The notes: generated by a model not told the origin, from the sequence alone. A stretch of DNA of 64,000 nucleotides from Zopfochytrium polystomum (GCA_025765615.1 JAIVFJ010000156.1:62001-126000), one strand, 5' to 3'; counted from the first letter of the stretch, positions 22,283 through 33,979 are shown. Numbers and translations are program-made.

Positions 22283-22868
22283 CATCAATCAGGGAGCATC
22301 GACATGAAAAGCTGAATTAATAAGCAAATAACGAAACACCGTCACGAAATGAACTTTGATCCCACCACTCCTGGCTGCTAATAGTGAACATTTTGAGCAA
22401 CGAGCCTTCCTTGAAGAGCCGCTTCCACTGTGCGCCGTAAAACCAACATCATCCTTATGTGAGAAAATGGAGTTCCCATGTATTGGCACGAGAAGAGGCC
22501 CTTTATACTTGGAGAAGAAGAAACGGAGAGCGAGAGCAACCGATCCTGAGCAGGGGTTGAAAGAGAAGTGACCCGGAAACCCGACACCTTTTCGGTTTCC
22601 GGCTGCGCACAAGAGTAGTCGGAACGAGGAGGATCTATCTGTGGAAATCAATTGAACACAGTTCTTGGGAATGTTTGGAATCGAAATCACCACCAGTAAG
22701 TAGGAACCACGGTTCTACCATTTAACTACACTCGAGGTAGACGACTGAGAAAATTCATCAGAATTGTGCTCAGAGTCAGTCAGTGTCACGACGCTGCGGC
22801 GAGTATTCACTAGTTGTTTGCACTCCCTGCCCGCCTAAACTGCGCCACACCTCAAACGAACGGACCCC
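22283..22868. other. intergenic, possible tRNA-like relic
   Basis: No gene. On the minus strand, 22729-22710 and 22690-22677 resemble the A and B boxes of a tRNA gene, but the stems do not pair well (see findings). Confidence 0.35.
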
Positions 22869-24302
22869 ATGAGCCACCTTGGGTGGGAGAGTGTGGGTTC
22901 TCTCGCCCCCTGTTCCCTGCCCCTCACGTGTAACGCACGACCACGCTAAAGCACTCTCCTCCTTGATCCCCCCTTCCCCCCAACCGCACTCGCATCTTTG
23001 TCAGTTGGTGATTGATCTCGGAACCGATGTACTACGACTTGGCCGTGAGCTTATGATGCGCTTTAACAACTGGACGCTCAACACCTCCACCAGGTGGCTT
23101 CGACGAGATCCCCTGCGTGGCGTTACCGTAGGAGTTACGCTCGGACCACCCATTCACATCCACTGATAACACGCAGGTCCGCTTTTTCTCAGCCGAGGTT
23201 TGGCAACATTAAAACTCTAGTGGGGTGAGACTGATTTTTTTCTTCTTCTATCATGGAATCGCTCACGTCGTTCGGAGTTTATGCAGGCACGCGGCTTTAT
23301 TCTATCGTTTCATTGCAAGGCCAATGCACCAGTGGCCGGCGCGAGAGGACGGTTGTCCGTACTTGGAAGGCCTGTGCATACTTTTCGCGGCAGTCTGTTC
23401 GACGCACCAAGAAGCCTTGGAGCCCGTTCCAGATTCAGCAGTGGTCGTCGTGGAGTCCCACGCCGACTTCTCGAAACAGAACGCTGATCTCAGCCGTTGA
23501 GGCCTCGTTCCCGTCCATCAGCCATCTTGCAACAGTGGAGCGCGCCGCCGCCGCTGCCTTCCCCAGAACAACCGCTCTCGTCTTGGAACTGGGAATGCAC
23601 GAATCCACGGCAGCGGTGCTGGTAGACTCCAAGGTGAAGGCGGTCGCTGTTGGCCCAATCGGCTCCCTCGCGATCGCGGAATTGTGCCTCAACGCAATGG
23701 AAGAGATCACCAGCAACTCCGCCCGGGAGTTGTTCGCCGAGTTCATGGCCGCGACTGCCATCGTGTCGCCGCGGGGATCGAACTATGATGCAACCAAGTT
23801 CGAACATGGTTCTTCGGAGCAGCCCCCTCCGACAGCCACCATTGAAAACGAAAGGCACACATTCGAAGTTCCCGGACGCATCGGGCGGATCGCCGGCGAG
23901 GCCTGGTTCATCCCAAACATGTGGCAGAAAATATTCGGGACGGCACCTGATCCAAAGTGGGAGGCTTGGGCGGGCCTTCAGAGCCTGGCGATCAACGCGG
24001 TCGACGAGGCGGCGAAGAGCTTTCCGAGGAATCCTTCTTCTCCTCCGTCGCCAGGTCGGGAGAATTCCCTGCAAGATCCTCAGCGCGCGGAGCTCTTCTC
24101 CAACGTCATTCTCTGCGGCAAGGCAGCGGAAATCCCGGGGCTCTGTGAGCGCTTAAAATTTGAGCTCGAGACGCTGACAGGGTTCCTAAACGTCGTCGTT
24201 TCCAAGGACGACCGCCCGGAGCTGACCGTCTGGCGAGGCGCCACTGCCGCAGGTACTCGGGCGTTTCTTTCCTCGTCGGGTTGCGTCTTGTGGTATTATT
24301 AA
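22869..24302 (+). CDS. actin-related protein, Arp10/ACTR10-like (frame disrupted)
   Basis: Exons 22869-22892, 23005-23044, 23094-23127 and 23287-24302. The first three give M-S-H-L-G-W-E-S and then V-I-D-L-G-T-D-V-L-R-L-G-R-G-F-D-E, the actin phosphate-1 loop in divergent form. The large exon has V-V-V-V-E-S near its start, T-A-L-V-L-E-L-G-M-H-E-S (phosphate-2 loop), F-E-V-P-G-R-I, N-V-I-L-C-G-K-A-A-E-I-P-G (adenosine motif) and a C-terminal V-W-R-G. The order and divergence fit Arp10/ACTR10, the pointed-end subunit of dynactin, rather than true actin. Near 23480-23495 the frame must gain by one base: V-V-V-V-E-S lies in a different frame from the rest. The C-terminus may be spliced further (GTACTC at 24252). 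Function is inferred from the fold. Confidence 0.7.
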
Positions 24303-25487
24303 TTTCCTTCCCAAAAAAAAAGCCAGAGGAATGCGCGAATCGTCATTCCAACCGGTCGATCGATCCGGGGATCAGCGCCGTCCAGAGCCCTTCGACTTGG
24401 AGCCTGTGGTGAAGTGGCGGTTTTCCCCGAAAGAGTATTGGCCACAACCGTCAAGTGAATAAAGCATCGGTAGAGTGAGCAGTGGGAAGGCGCAGCGTCT
24501 TTGCGCACGCACAGAGTGGCGATTGCGCGCACTGCTGCGAGGGGAGCGGAGGAGGCTGCAGCCGCCGCGCTAATGGCTGGGGTGTTTCGTGGGAGCGAGG
24601 ACGACGACAGCGACAAGGACCAGGACCCGTGCGGGGGCGCAGGGGAAGTGGCTGCTGCTCATCCCGCAGAGCGTTTGCGCGGTGCGGGTGTCGCGCGGGC
24701 TTGCGCGCGCTGTTTAAGTGTGTGTGTGTGTGAGTGCGTGTGTGTGTGGTGTGGAAAAAGCTATTCTTAAGCGCGCGGGGTAATCTACAACGCCGTCCCT
24801 CCCTTATTCTGTTGTCAATAATTGGGGCTGGGTCCTCCCTCGAACTGAAAACGGTCCTCGGTCGGATTCGCTATTGTGTTTTTCTTCTTTGAAGCTGAAG
24901 GGAAGAAGCGGAGAAAAGAGGATTGAGGCCGGCATGGCTCGACAGCGGCTGCTCTGCAGGTCGACTGGACCCATTATCCAACCGCTTTTGCTCCTGTCTA
25001 TCAGTATGCGAGATTGTTCGCTTTCGTGGCCTTTCGATGAAAGTCTGAACATAATGTCAACAATCGCTGCCATTTTGGACTTCAGCAACCATTCAGCATG
25101 GGATACAAAAAAGCAAGCATACCGTAGTTTCACTTCGCAGTCGAAGCATAAATCAGTGCACCCAAGGAAACACTTTCTGTCGAGCGATACACTTTTACGA
25201 TCAGAATGAGGTCTAACGAGGAGGCCTGGCCTTTGCCAAGAAGAAAAATTACCCTTTTCAGTTGGCACCCTGTTGCTTTGAGCGATAATCTCTTTTCTCA
25301 TTTTCCTTTTTTTTAATATCTTTATTGGCACCGTCCACTCTCCACTCAACTGCAGGCAGCCACGCCACTTCGACGGAGCTCACCGACGGCTTGCCAGCCG
25401 CACGCACGCGTCCCGTGCAGAGGCGATGCCTCCTGTCAAAGGGAATTGAAGCACAAGCTTGTTTTGTTTGTTTGGGGGTGGGACTCG

Positions 25488-25491
<4 letters not shown>

Positions 25492-25558
<67 letters not shown>

Positions 25559-25576
25559 TGTGTGTGTGTGTGTGTG
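25492..25576. repeat. (GA)n-(GT)n compound microsatellite
   Basis: Pure GA from 25492 to 25556 followed directly by GT to about 25576. Confidence 0.95.
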
Positions 25577-25849
25577 GTGTGCGTGTGAGCGCGAGTATGT
25601 CTATATAATAAGAATAAAATAGCGCGTGCGCGCGTGCAGCTAGCTAAGTGTGGCGAGTGTGTTTGCATGGAAGAAGGGTAGCGTTTCAGGTCGCCGTTTC
25701 TTGTGAAGTTATTTTTTCTTTCTCTCTGTTTGGCCTTGCACGTGAGGACGAGGAAAAGTTGTGCGTGTGGGTGGACCCGCGCCATTTGATTGGCTCCTGA
25801 TACAATATACATTGATTAATGATTTGGATGTGGGATTGTAGCCCGCACT

Positions 25850-25887
25850 GTCTGTCTGTCTGTCTGTCTTGTCTGTCTGTCTGTCTC
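25850..25887. repeat. (TGTC)n tetranucleotide repeat
   Basis: Nine or so TGTC units with one imperfect unit in the middle. Confidence 0.9.
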
Positions 25888-26026
25888 TCCTCTTTCCGGA
25901 ACAAATCGCCCGCTTTCTTCTTCTTCCTCGCTTCGCCGCGCTTCATCCTCGTCGTCCGTCGTCTCGAGACTCTCCTCCTCCTCCTCCTCCTCCTCTCTCA
26001 AACGGACAAAACATCCACGCACCATC

Positions 26027-26262
26027 ATGGCGGTCACGACTCCCTCCTCCTCCTCCTCCTCTTCTTCGTCCTCGACGACGTCGGCCGCGGCCACGGTCAC
26101 GGCCACGACCCCTGCCGGCGCTGCCTCGCCCTCGACTGCGTCCTCGTCGTCGTTTTCCCCGCCCTCGCCCTCGCCCTCTCCGACGCCCCTGCGAAAGGCG
26201 CTACGACAGCAGACGCCGGAACCCTCCTCCTCCACTGGACCTTCCGGCGCTGACCCGGCGAT
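26027..26262 (+). CDS. Ser/Pro-rich short frame, possible first exon of the R3H gene
   Basis: An ATG-initiated frame that is almost entirely Ser, Thr, Pro and Ala, stopping at 26264. The stop overlaps a good splice donor (AT|GTGAGG at 26263). If spliced to the acceptor at 27055-27056, the phase matches the R3H-type gene downstream, so this could be its true first exon across a ~790-nt intron. As a standalone 79-aa protein it has nothing recognisable. Confidence 0.35.
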
Positions 26263-27024
26263 GTGAGGATGGCGGCGGGGTTTGAGAGAGAGAGAGAGTG
26301 AGAGAGAGAGAGTGGAGAGAGTCGGGGAAGGTGGGAGTGAGTTCGAGAGAAAAACTTTTGGCCTCCCTCTCCCCCATACCCTGTGTATCGGCTCGGGCCG
26401 CCGGCACCCTCGGAAACCCTAGGATCACGAGTCAGCTCGCCTCTTGCCGCTGCTAGTGGATGTGCCATCCCCGATCATGGGGGGTCGGTCGTGCAGCAAC
26501 GTGGTGTGCATCATTTTCCGTCCACCCGCGCCACCCCCCCCCCCCTCACTGCCCACAACGACGACCCCCCTTTCTCTTTCCACCGACCCATGCTATCTTG
26601 TGCCTCGAAAGGCTGAGGAGCAAAGCGAAGATGAAGCGTGCACCTATCTGCTGCTGTCTTTGGGTGTTCGGTTGCCCCTCTCACACGACGATCCGCGCCC
26701 CGTCTACTTTGTTCCGGGTGGTGGACCCGTCGGTGTTGCGTTGAACATCCCATTGGATCGTGATCGGGGGGCGGGGGGTAAAAAATGGATGTGGCTGGGC
26801 AAGTTGGTGGCTGGCTATTTCCGTTCCCCCAAAGAGAGAGGGAGAGAGAGAGTGAGACCCACACCCCTTCGGAAACTGTCCCTCCTCGATCTTCATCCAA
26901 ACGAGAAAAACGCCACACCCCCCCAGCAATTATCGCCGTCTCCCCCCCCCTTCTTCTCCTCGGTTGCAGTCGTCTGACCGTGCCCCTATTGGCCGCACCC
27001 TGTCTGCCTTGCTTGTTCATCACA
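26263..27024. other. intergenic or long intron
   Basis: About 760 bases with a GA/GAGT-rich stretch at 26283-26340 and C-homopolymers near 26535 and 26950. A 302-aa minus-strand frame spans it but has no domain and looks like a compositional artefact. Confidence 0.4.
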
Positions 27025-28615
27025 ATGACCAACTCAAAACAAAACAAAACAACCAGTGCGAAAAGCAAGGCCGCGTCCCTGATTGCGGCCATCTCGTCTC
27101 CTGCCGCAGAACTGCGCAAGTCCGTCTCCATGTCGGCGACTACGCGCAGCACCGCCGCGGCCTTTGTTGTGTCGTCCACCCTCCCCACGTACGGAATGCT
27201 TCCGCCGCGGGACAGGCGCGGCGTGCCGCGCAAGGGAAACTTGTCGTCCACCAGCGACTCGGAGGCGGGCGGCTCGCAGCGGCGCAGCGGGAAGAAGAAG
27301 TTTTGGTGGATCCAGCGAGACTCGCTCGCGAAGCGCATGAACATTGGGAAGGAGGGCTCGCGGCGACGGCGGCGCCACGACAACAGTTGAGTCGAGCGAG
27401 CCACCCGCGCCCATTCCATTTTCTATTTTTTTTTTACTTTTTCTTGTTCGCGATCTTTCGCTGATTTTGCGCGAGATACTCCCCCACATCGTCGCGATTT
27501 GACTAATTCCGAGATCCGCTCGCACAGACACCTTTGCCGACCACCACCTCGTCCAGACGTGGGACCCTGTCAAACTCCGCAGCGACCCACGCGACGCGCG
27601 TCCTGGCTACCCGCTCCCGCAGCCACCGACCGTTTTCTCAAAGGTACCCGCGGCCGCGCTGCCAATTCTCATTCAAAAGACGTCGCGCAGCCACTCGTAT
27701 GACGAAGACGACGATGTGGCTGCGTCCAAGCACCCCCACCAGCACTCGATCCGCTTCGGCGACGCTGCCATGACGCGCGCCGATCGCCGCCAGCGACGCT
27801 ACGTGTCCCGCTGGATCGACGACGAGACGAAGCAGACGCTGCGTCGGTTCGAGAGGGAAGTGGTGTCCTTCTTTTACGGAGACGGCATCGCGGAGGAAAC
27901 CGACTCGGAGGGCGGGTCGTCCTCTTCCTACTCTGTTGTCTCGTCCGGATCGGATCCCTCCGACTTTGAAGGCCAAGCCAAAGGACAGGACGCGTCTGCT
28001 TTGCGGTCGACCACGGCCATCGCGCCGTTTTCGGTCCCGTCCCTGGCGTCCCTTGCCTCCATGACTTCCGCCTTGACGGCCCGATCGTTTGGATCCTCCT
28101 CGTCGTCCTCCTCTTCGTCCTCCCCTTCCGCATCTTCCCCATCCTCCTCCCCCATGCCAGCTCCCCTTACCACGGTCCAACCGGACGGCTGGGTCCGCGT
28201 GTCGGCGGATCCGACGACGTCCGAGCCGCAGCGCGCGACGCTGAACCTGGCGATCGTGGACCGCAACATCCGCGGCATGATCCAAACGCTGTGCCGCTAC
28301 TACGGCCTGCAGTGCGCCAGCAAGACGGACCGCGCGACGGGCGAGCGGTACACGTCCATCTGGATGTCGACGGCCCTCGCGGAGCACGTCCAGCTGCCGA
28401 GCGTCAAGGCCGCCAACAACGCGCAGGTCAGGCTGCTGCTGGGCGTTGCCCGCAAAGATAGCAAGACGGTGGATGCGGCCGCGGACGGTCCGGCCTCGGA
28501 GATGGGTATGTTTTCTCTGGAGGAGGATGAAGAGGAGGAGCAGAACGTGTTGGACGAGTTTCCGAGCTTTTACAGCCTGCCGGCTGTTTCCTTCGTAGAG
28601 TACTATTTCGTTTAG
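27025..28615 (+). CDS. R3H-type domain protein, R3HDM4-like
   Basis: Exons 27025-27385 and 27528-28615 join in phase 1; 482 aa from ATG 27025. The basic N-terminal region ends in K-K-K-F-W-W-I-Q-R-D. The second exon has R-R-Q-R-R-Y-V-S-R-W-I-D-D-E followed by L-R-R-F-E-R-E-V-V-S-F-F, the R3H-associated N-terminal pattern; a long Ser-rich linker; and R-N-I-R-G-M-I-Q-T-L-C-R-Y-Y-G-L, which resembles the R3H helix region that follows in R3HDM4-type proteins. An acidic cluster E-E-D-E-E-E-E-Q-N lies near the C-terminus. R3H domains bind single-stranded nucleic acid; the Arg/His signature is not textbook here, so the call is moderate. The 5' end may instead be the exon at 26027. Confidence 0.6.
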
Positions 28616-29146
28616 GCTTTGCCCTCGATTTGAGGCGGAAGAAGTAGGAAAGATATACGTTATTGCTTTGGTTATTGGTTATCGATATTGGCCCATGTTT
28701 CGGGTTAATTTGCCTTTTTTTTTTTTTTTTTTCCTTTCTCTCTCCTTGTTTCAGTTGGCGGACTGTTTTCAACAGGCCCCATCGAGGCTCTCTTCAACTT
28801 TCTGGGTTCCACTCCACGGCCTTCTACCCGTTCGCTTCCACGCCCTCTTTTCTTTCCCCGCTCGCCGACACCCGCAAGCCCACTCCTTCGGCCACTCCAC
28901 AGGTGCTGCCGCGGGGCCGCACGGCGTCATTTGGTCATAATGACTCTGATTGATCGAACGGACGATATCAAATAAATGCGGCCCCAGCGTCAATCGAGCA
29001 GTTCCAGGGCCGAAGGTAGAAGGGCAAGGAGTGGGAGTTCGAGCATCGCACCATTGCCGAAAAATAAAAAATTAGAAACTGAACAACAAAAAAGTGAAAA
29101 ATAAACAACGAAAGCAAACAAGCGCTCACCAAAACAACCAACACCC
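28616..29146. other. intergenic
   Basis: About 530 bases, with a T run at 28714-28732 and AT-rich sequence just before the hydrolase start. No gene seen. Confidence 0.5.
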
Positions 29147-30591
29147 ATGTCACCACCCTCCACAACCGACAGCGAGGCCGCCTTGCCGCCGCCGCCGCCG
29201 CCGCCTTTGTCGTCGCGGACAGCGCGCCCGCCGCGGCGCCCCAAAAGGTCGTCGACCGCCGCGCTCTTCGCGCGCCCGCCCCCCGCATCCGTCCTCCTCG
29301 TCGCCGCCAGCATCGCCTCCGCTTTCACCCTCGGCACGCTGCTTGGGTCACGCCTGTGGAGCGCGGACTTGCCGGCGGGCCGTGGAGGTCGAGGTGAGGG
29401 CATCGCCCGCTTTGGCGGAGGCACCGACGGCGGCGGAGAGAGACATGCCCCTGCTGCGCCACCGCCACCACCGGCCACGCCGCCAACACCGCCGCCGCCG
29501 AGGGCGCACGACATGTCGCTGGACCAAATCGTGCTCGTCGGCGATTCGATCACGCAGGTGGGGAGACCCCCACCGTTTCCACGTTCCTTGCCTGACCAAA
29601 GTCCGGATCTGACGTTTGACGCCCGACAAAAAAAAAAAAAAAAAAAAAAAAATAATAATAATAATAACAATACGCCCCCCAGTTCGCCTGGGACGTGGAC
29701 AACTACGGCTTTGCCGCGATCATTGCGCAAGAGTACGTGCGGCGGATGGACGTCGTCAACCGCGGATACTCGGGTTGGGTTGCATTTGGCGCTTCAACGT
29801 TTCGCTTTGCTTTGGGAATTGTCTCATTTCTGTGGCACCACACAAATCCTCAAAAAACCCCCGTTTCAGGCTTCACGACCGAATACGTCCGCCATTTTCT
29901 GCGCGAAACCCTCCAGTCCACGCTCCCTCCCCCATCCTCCCCGCACCTCGCAGACCCCCCGCACACGGCGCTCGTCGCCGTGTTCCTCGGCGCAAACGAC
30001 GCCTCCCTCGCCCCCACCGTCGGAATCCCCCTCCGCCGATTCGCCGAGAACCTGAAACAAATAGTCCTCGACGTCCGCGACGCCCTGCCTCGCGCCCGCG
30101 TCGTCGTCGTCGCCACCCCGCCCGTCGACGAGAACAGGGCGGCGGATCGCAGCGTGGCGCGTGCGCGCGCGTTCCGCGACGCGGCTGCTGTGGTTGTTGA
30201 GGAGATTACGAGAGAGGACGCGATAAGGCGGCGCGGTGCGGCTGCGGTGGCTGCGGCCGAGGCGGCGGCGGATTCTTTGGAAGGACACGGCGGCGGCTCC
30301 GGAGACGACGACGGCGGCAGCGGCGGCGGGTGGCGGTGGCTCCACTTCCTAGACACGTGGACCGTCTTCTTCGGGCCCAACGCCACGTGGTCGCAGGAGC
30401 GCTGCGACGCCGTGCTCGCCGACGGCCTGCACTTTGCGCGCGAGGGCAACTGGCTGATGGCCCGCGCCGTCATGGACCTCGTCCGCGACGCGTGGCCCGA
30501 GATCGCGCCAGAGGCCGTCCCGCCGAGGGTGCCTTGGCAGATTGACGTGGACGGGTTGCCCGAGTCGGCGTTCGTCAATGCGCGTCGGTGA
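29147..30591 (+). CDS. SGNH/GDSL-family hydrolase (IAH1-like)
   Basis: Exons 29147-29557, 29683-29773 and 29870-30591; 407 aa. Residues ~48-70 are a hydrophobic segment, so the protein is probably a type II membrane or secreted protein; a Pro/Gly-rich linker follows. The nucleophile block is V-G-D-S-I-T-Q just before the first intron, block III is G-A-N-D-A-S and block V is D-G-L-H-F, giving the Ser, Asn and Asp/His set of SGNH esterases. The length between blocks and the overall fold resemble isoamyl-acetate hydrolase (IAH1) enzymes. Ala/Gly-rich insertions lie between blocks III and V. The first intron holds an A run and an ATA repeat. Substrate is unknown. Confidence 0.75.
29630..29670. 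repeat. poly(A)-(ATA)n tract inside intron
   Basis: About 22 A followed by ATA units, within the first intron of the hydrolase gene. Confidence 0.9.
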
Positions 30592-32090
30592 AAAGGCGAG
30601 GCGCATATGTGGGAAGAATTGGGGGAGGCGTTTGTGGTCTGAACTGTTCCAGGGTCTAATGTCAGGCGGTTTGCCTTCTTGCTCCAAAGTGGTGGGGACT
30701 GAATAAACAGTTCAGGCGTGGGTCAAGGCAACGCAGGAGTGACTGAGAACCAGTCGCGGGCCGCTTGGCATAGAGTACATTGCCAAATCATTTGAGTTCT
30801 GAGGGCATACTCGACTAACCATGCATAAATATATACTAGTGTGACTCTGGTGCTGCTGCTTGCGCCCAGAACGGGACGCGCCGGTCGCCCATTGGCGGGA
30901 GGCCACATGAGAGAAACGCTGGCAGTAAGATCTGCTCCTTCCTGAGTGGACGTGAGGTACCACTCCCATGGCGGCTTCGCCAATTGTCGATTCCATGCTT
31001 TATCTGTGTTTCAAATGTTTTTGTGGTGTCGATGGCTGGATTTGGGCAAGCCTCTTTACAAGTGGGGCACAAACACTGATTCACGCGACAGCAACGCTCC
31101 AGGCGGCATCGCCGGCCCGCATGGCGACTTGCCTCTCCGTAGCTGCTTGGGTTTACGACTCGCCAGACCCTCTTTCGCCTCCACACCCGCCTCCACCGCC
31201 CCGTGTGTGACAAAGTCGTGCAACAGCGAGCGCAAACGTCTCTACACGTGAAGGAGAATTTGCGGGCGTCGATGGCTGAAAGAGGAGAGCCAGTTATGCG
31301 TTTTGGCTGTGGGATCCTTTAGTTCTTGATTCCAGCAACGGCTGTGCGAGGAAGAAGGTAAACAAAATGAGATGTAAAGAGACAATAACGCCTTAAACTC
31401 TGTTCTTATTCAATCTGCCGTGAATGTGTGACTTTCGTGAAAGCGTCCAGCACTCCGCTTGACCAGTTGCAACAGCCTTTCGTAGCTAGTGGTGATTCCA
31501 GTGGTGACCTAGATCGCCAGTACCAGTCAGCACCGCGAAGAACCAGACGCAACCAAGCAACTCGGAGCAGGTATTTGGCGACTTACCGCAGAGGCAGAGA
31601 CGGATGGCCACGGTGTCGTAGCATTCATCCTTGTGGATGTGGCCATCTTTTGAGGATATAATGCAGCGAAGCTTGAGGGCGGCGGCGACTGGGTTCGGGA
31701 GGAAAAACTGGCAATCGCAGTGTTTGCAGCTTTGGTGCGAGAGGTTATTATGGGAGGAGTCAGACGTGAGACAGCTCATTCGTTTGTCAAGATGAAAGAA
31801 AGATCGTACGCCATGGCTTTCCTAGTTTCAGCCTACAGCTGTGGGTGCACAACCAAATGCACGCATTATTTAAGCGGAACACACACCAACGCATCGAAGA
31901 AAACGAAGAAAACGAAGAACACGAAGAGATTCCGTTTTGGAGGCATAAGAAGGCGTTTGAAAACGAAGAAAACGAAGAAAACGAAGAAAACGAAAAAAAA
32001 AAAAAAATAAAACGAAGAAAAGTTAGTTGGCACTCTTATACATACTTGGGTGCACACACCAACACACACCAACACACACCAACACACACC

Positions 32091-32173
<83 letters not shown>

Positions 32174-32245
32174 CAGCCAATCCTCAAGGGAAAAAAGCGT
32201 CAAGAAACAAGGAACAAGCGACCAAGTCCGTTCGCAAAAACAAGA
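30592..32245. other. long gap, repeats
   Basis: About 1.65 kb. 30592-31890 has no convincing gene; frames near 30950-31250 show no domain. The right end is the ACGAAGAAA and CA repeat block. Confidence 0.4.
31896..32171. repeat. composite minisatellite and (CA)n microsatellite
   Basis: 31896-32020 is built from ACGAAGAAA-like nonamers (reading as Glu-Asn-Glu repeats in one frame). 32053-32099 has four AACACACACC decamers, continued by pure CA to about 32171. Confidence 0.9.
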
Positions 32246-32491
32246 ATGGCCCAGACTTGCCAAGGCTTCCGCCCCGAGCTCCCCGGAGCGATTTCCACGA
32301 ACCAAAACTACCCGGACCTGTCGGGCACGACGTACGGCTGCAACGCATGTGGCGCCCAGCTGCGCCCGAACGCTCTCGCGGGTCATGTCGCCGCATTCAG
32401 GCCGTTCGGCGGCGGGTGGCTGGTGTGGAGCCACCTTGTGTCGCAGGACGGAATCAATTTCTGGTGGAAGCTGGTGCCAGTGAAGCAGTAG
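32246..32491 (+). CDS. small unknown ORF with CxxC
   Basis: An 81-aa ATG frame directly after the CA repeat. It has a C-N-A-C pair, a later G-H, and an aromatic C-terminus (W-L-V-W-S-H and N-F-W-W-K-L). The amino-acid make-up looks protein-like, but there is no family match and no intron support. It could be a small gene or the C-terminal exon of an unrecognised one. Confidence 0.3.
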   Translation: MAQTCQGFRPELPGAISTNQNYPDLSGTTYGCNACGAQLRPNALAGHVAAFRPFGGGWLVWSHLVSQDGINFWWKLVPVKQ

Positions 32492-32772
32492 GTTTCGCAG
32501 TGAGCCTGAAAAGTGCGTCCGCGGCGCGGGGAGTTACCCCCTTTTGTGCCTCCCTCCTTACTCGCCTTCACTCCTCCTGCCCTTTTCTTGTCTTGCTCTG
32601 TTTTCGGAGGATGGTCTGGCGGGAGTTGCACCAAAGAAGACCAGCGTAAAAAAAAATTAAGTTGTATAACGATGATTGGGAACTATGGAAAAGAGCATAG
32701 AGAACAAGAAAGGCGGATATTTAAAAAACGGCCGGCTGTACTATGAATCCAAACACCAAAGCACCTCAGTTT
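32492..32772. other. intergenic
   Basis: Convergent gap; nothing seen. Confidence 0.4.
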
Positions 32773-33979
32773 CTACGCCTGAACACCTTTCGCAGCATGA
32801 ACGGTGATCGTTCCAAGGAGGGGGAACAAAGGTGTTGCAATGACTGGAGCGTAAATCACCACTCGAGCATCATACTTGCCGAGCGGCAAGCGGGCGTCGC
32901 CTCCACCTCCGCCGACAGCAAGTGTCGGCGCGAAGCGAATCACCACGGGAGGCGCTCGAAGCGGGACCAAGAGATTGGTTTTGACGGATCCATCGGGGTA
33001 CGCTGACGTAACGACGATCTCTTCCGAGTATGCATAGTCGGTGTGGGTGGCGCGGTCAATGGTTACGTTGGGCAACGCGCCATGGCACACTCGGAAACTC
33101 AGACGCATGTTGGCACTGATGGCCACGGACAGCTGAGGAGTTTCAGGCAAGATGCTGTCGATGACGAAGGAGAACTTGGTTTGGCCAACCAATATGTTCG
33201 AAAGCTTGAACTCGCTCTGCAAAAGGGGACGTTCTTTGCAGACTGTCTGGGTTAAAGCAGCGCCAATGAGTTCAGGGATATCGCCCAAGTAGGGGGCTAA
33301 AGGCAAAAATACCAAGGTTTTTCGGAAGGCCGCTTGGATCGAACGGAAAGTGCAAGCCGGAGTCTTTGACATCAGGAGAGTTTGCTGGTAGAGATTCTGC
33401 GGCGAGCGGTCTGAGGGCATGGTCATGCTGAAAAGTGAAATCGAAAGAGAATGGGGAGGACAATGCGGACGGCGACGAAACAGAGCTTCGACTGGAACTG
33501 GAGGAGTAAGTGTCGAGAATACCGATTTCTGTTCCAGGAGCCATCCGAGCTCCAACGAGTATAGAGGCATTCGAACTCCTCCGCTCCTGGCCCGAGAAGG
33601 AGGCCGAGTCTATGCCACTGTTGGAATCTACCATTACCAGATCCCAATTAGAACCTCCATCGCTACCCTGATGAGTAGGCTCATCCGCCATGGAACGTGC
33701 GCCAGTATCCACAAAGGCCGGGAGCGATAGTTCCAGTGAAAAGCCACAGAGTCTTGGGCATCTGAAAGGGCAAATGGTGCCTGGATCGGCCGAATGAAGC
33801 GATTGGACGAGATTCTTGATGGATTTCAAGTCGATATGATGGCCGCACTTTGGGCAACCGACTCTGTAGTTCTTCGATTCGTTGTAGAAGCAGCCCCCGG
33901 GGAACTTCGAGCTGACCAAGTCGGCTGCGGGTCCGGAACAGAATTTGTTGAGTAGACGACGCAATCTCTCCGCCTCCAT
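32773..33979 (-). CDS. unknown protein with N-terminal CxxC/Cys cluster
   Basis: Two exons, 33979-33313 and 33233-32773, joined in phase 1 (GTATTT...GCAAAG); 375 aa. Near residues 30-70 are G-C-F-Y-N, G-C-P-K-C-G-H-H, I-C-P-F-R-C-P-R-L-C, a plausible zinc-binding cluster. Residues ~95-215 are Ser-rich and probably disordered. The C-terminal ~150 residues alternate hydrophobic and polar (F-S-F-V-I-D-S, L-S-F-R-V-C-H-G, I-V-V-T-S-A-Y) and look like a beta-sandwich. I recognise no family. It diverges from the F-box-like gene with 122 bases between starts. Confidence 0.55.

Larger units (their letters stand above)
24303..26026. other. long gap, microsatellite-rich
   Basis: About 1.7 kb without a convincing gene. 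It includes a GT-rich tract at 24718-24750, the GA/GT compound repeat at 25492-25576 and a TGTC repeat at 25850-25887. Open frames here either read the repeats or show no domain. Confidence 0.5.

Noticed and set aside
26511..27419. 302-codon minus-strand frame over the R3H 5' region
   Set aside because: Compositionally biased, overlaps better supported plus-strand exons, no domain.
29094..30200. Arg/Pro-rich frames overlapping the SGNH hydrolase
   Set aside because: Alternative-frame shadows of GC-rich coding sequence.
31866..32180. Val/Cys repeat ORFs across the CA tract
   Set aside because: Direct translations of the microsatellite.
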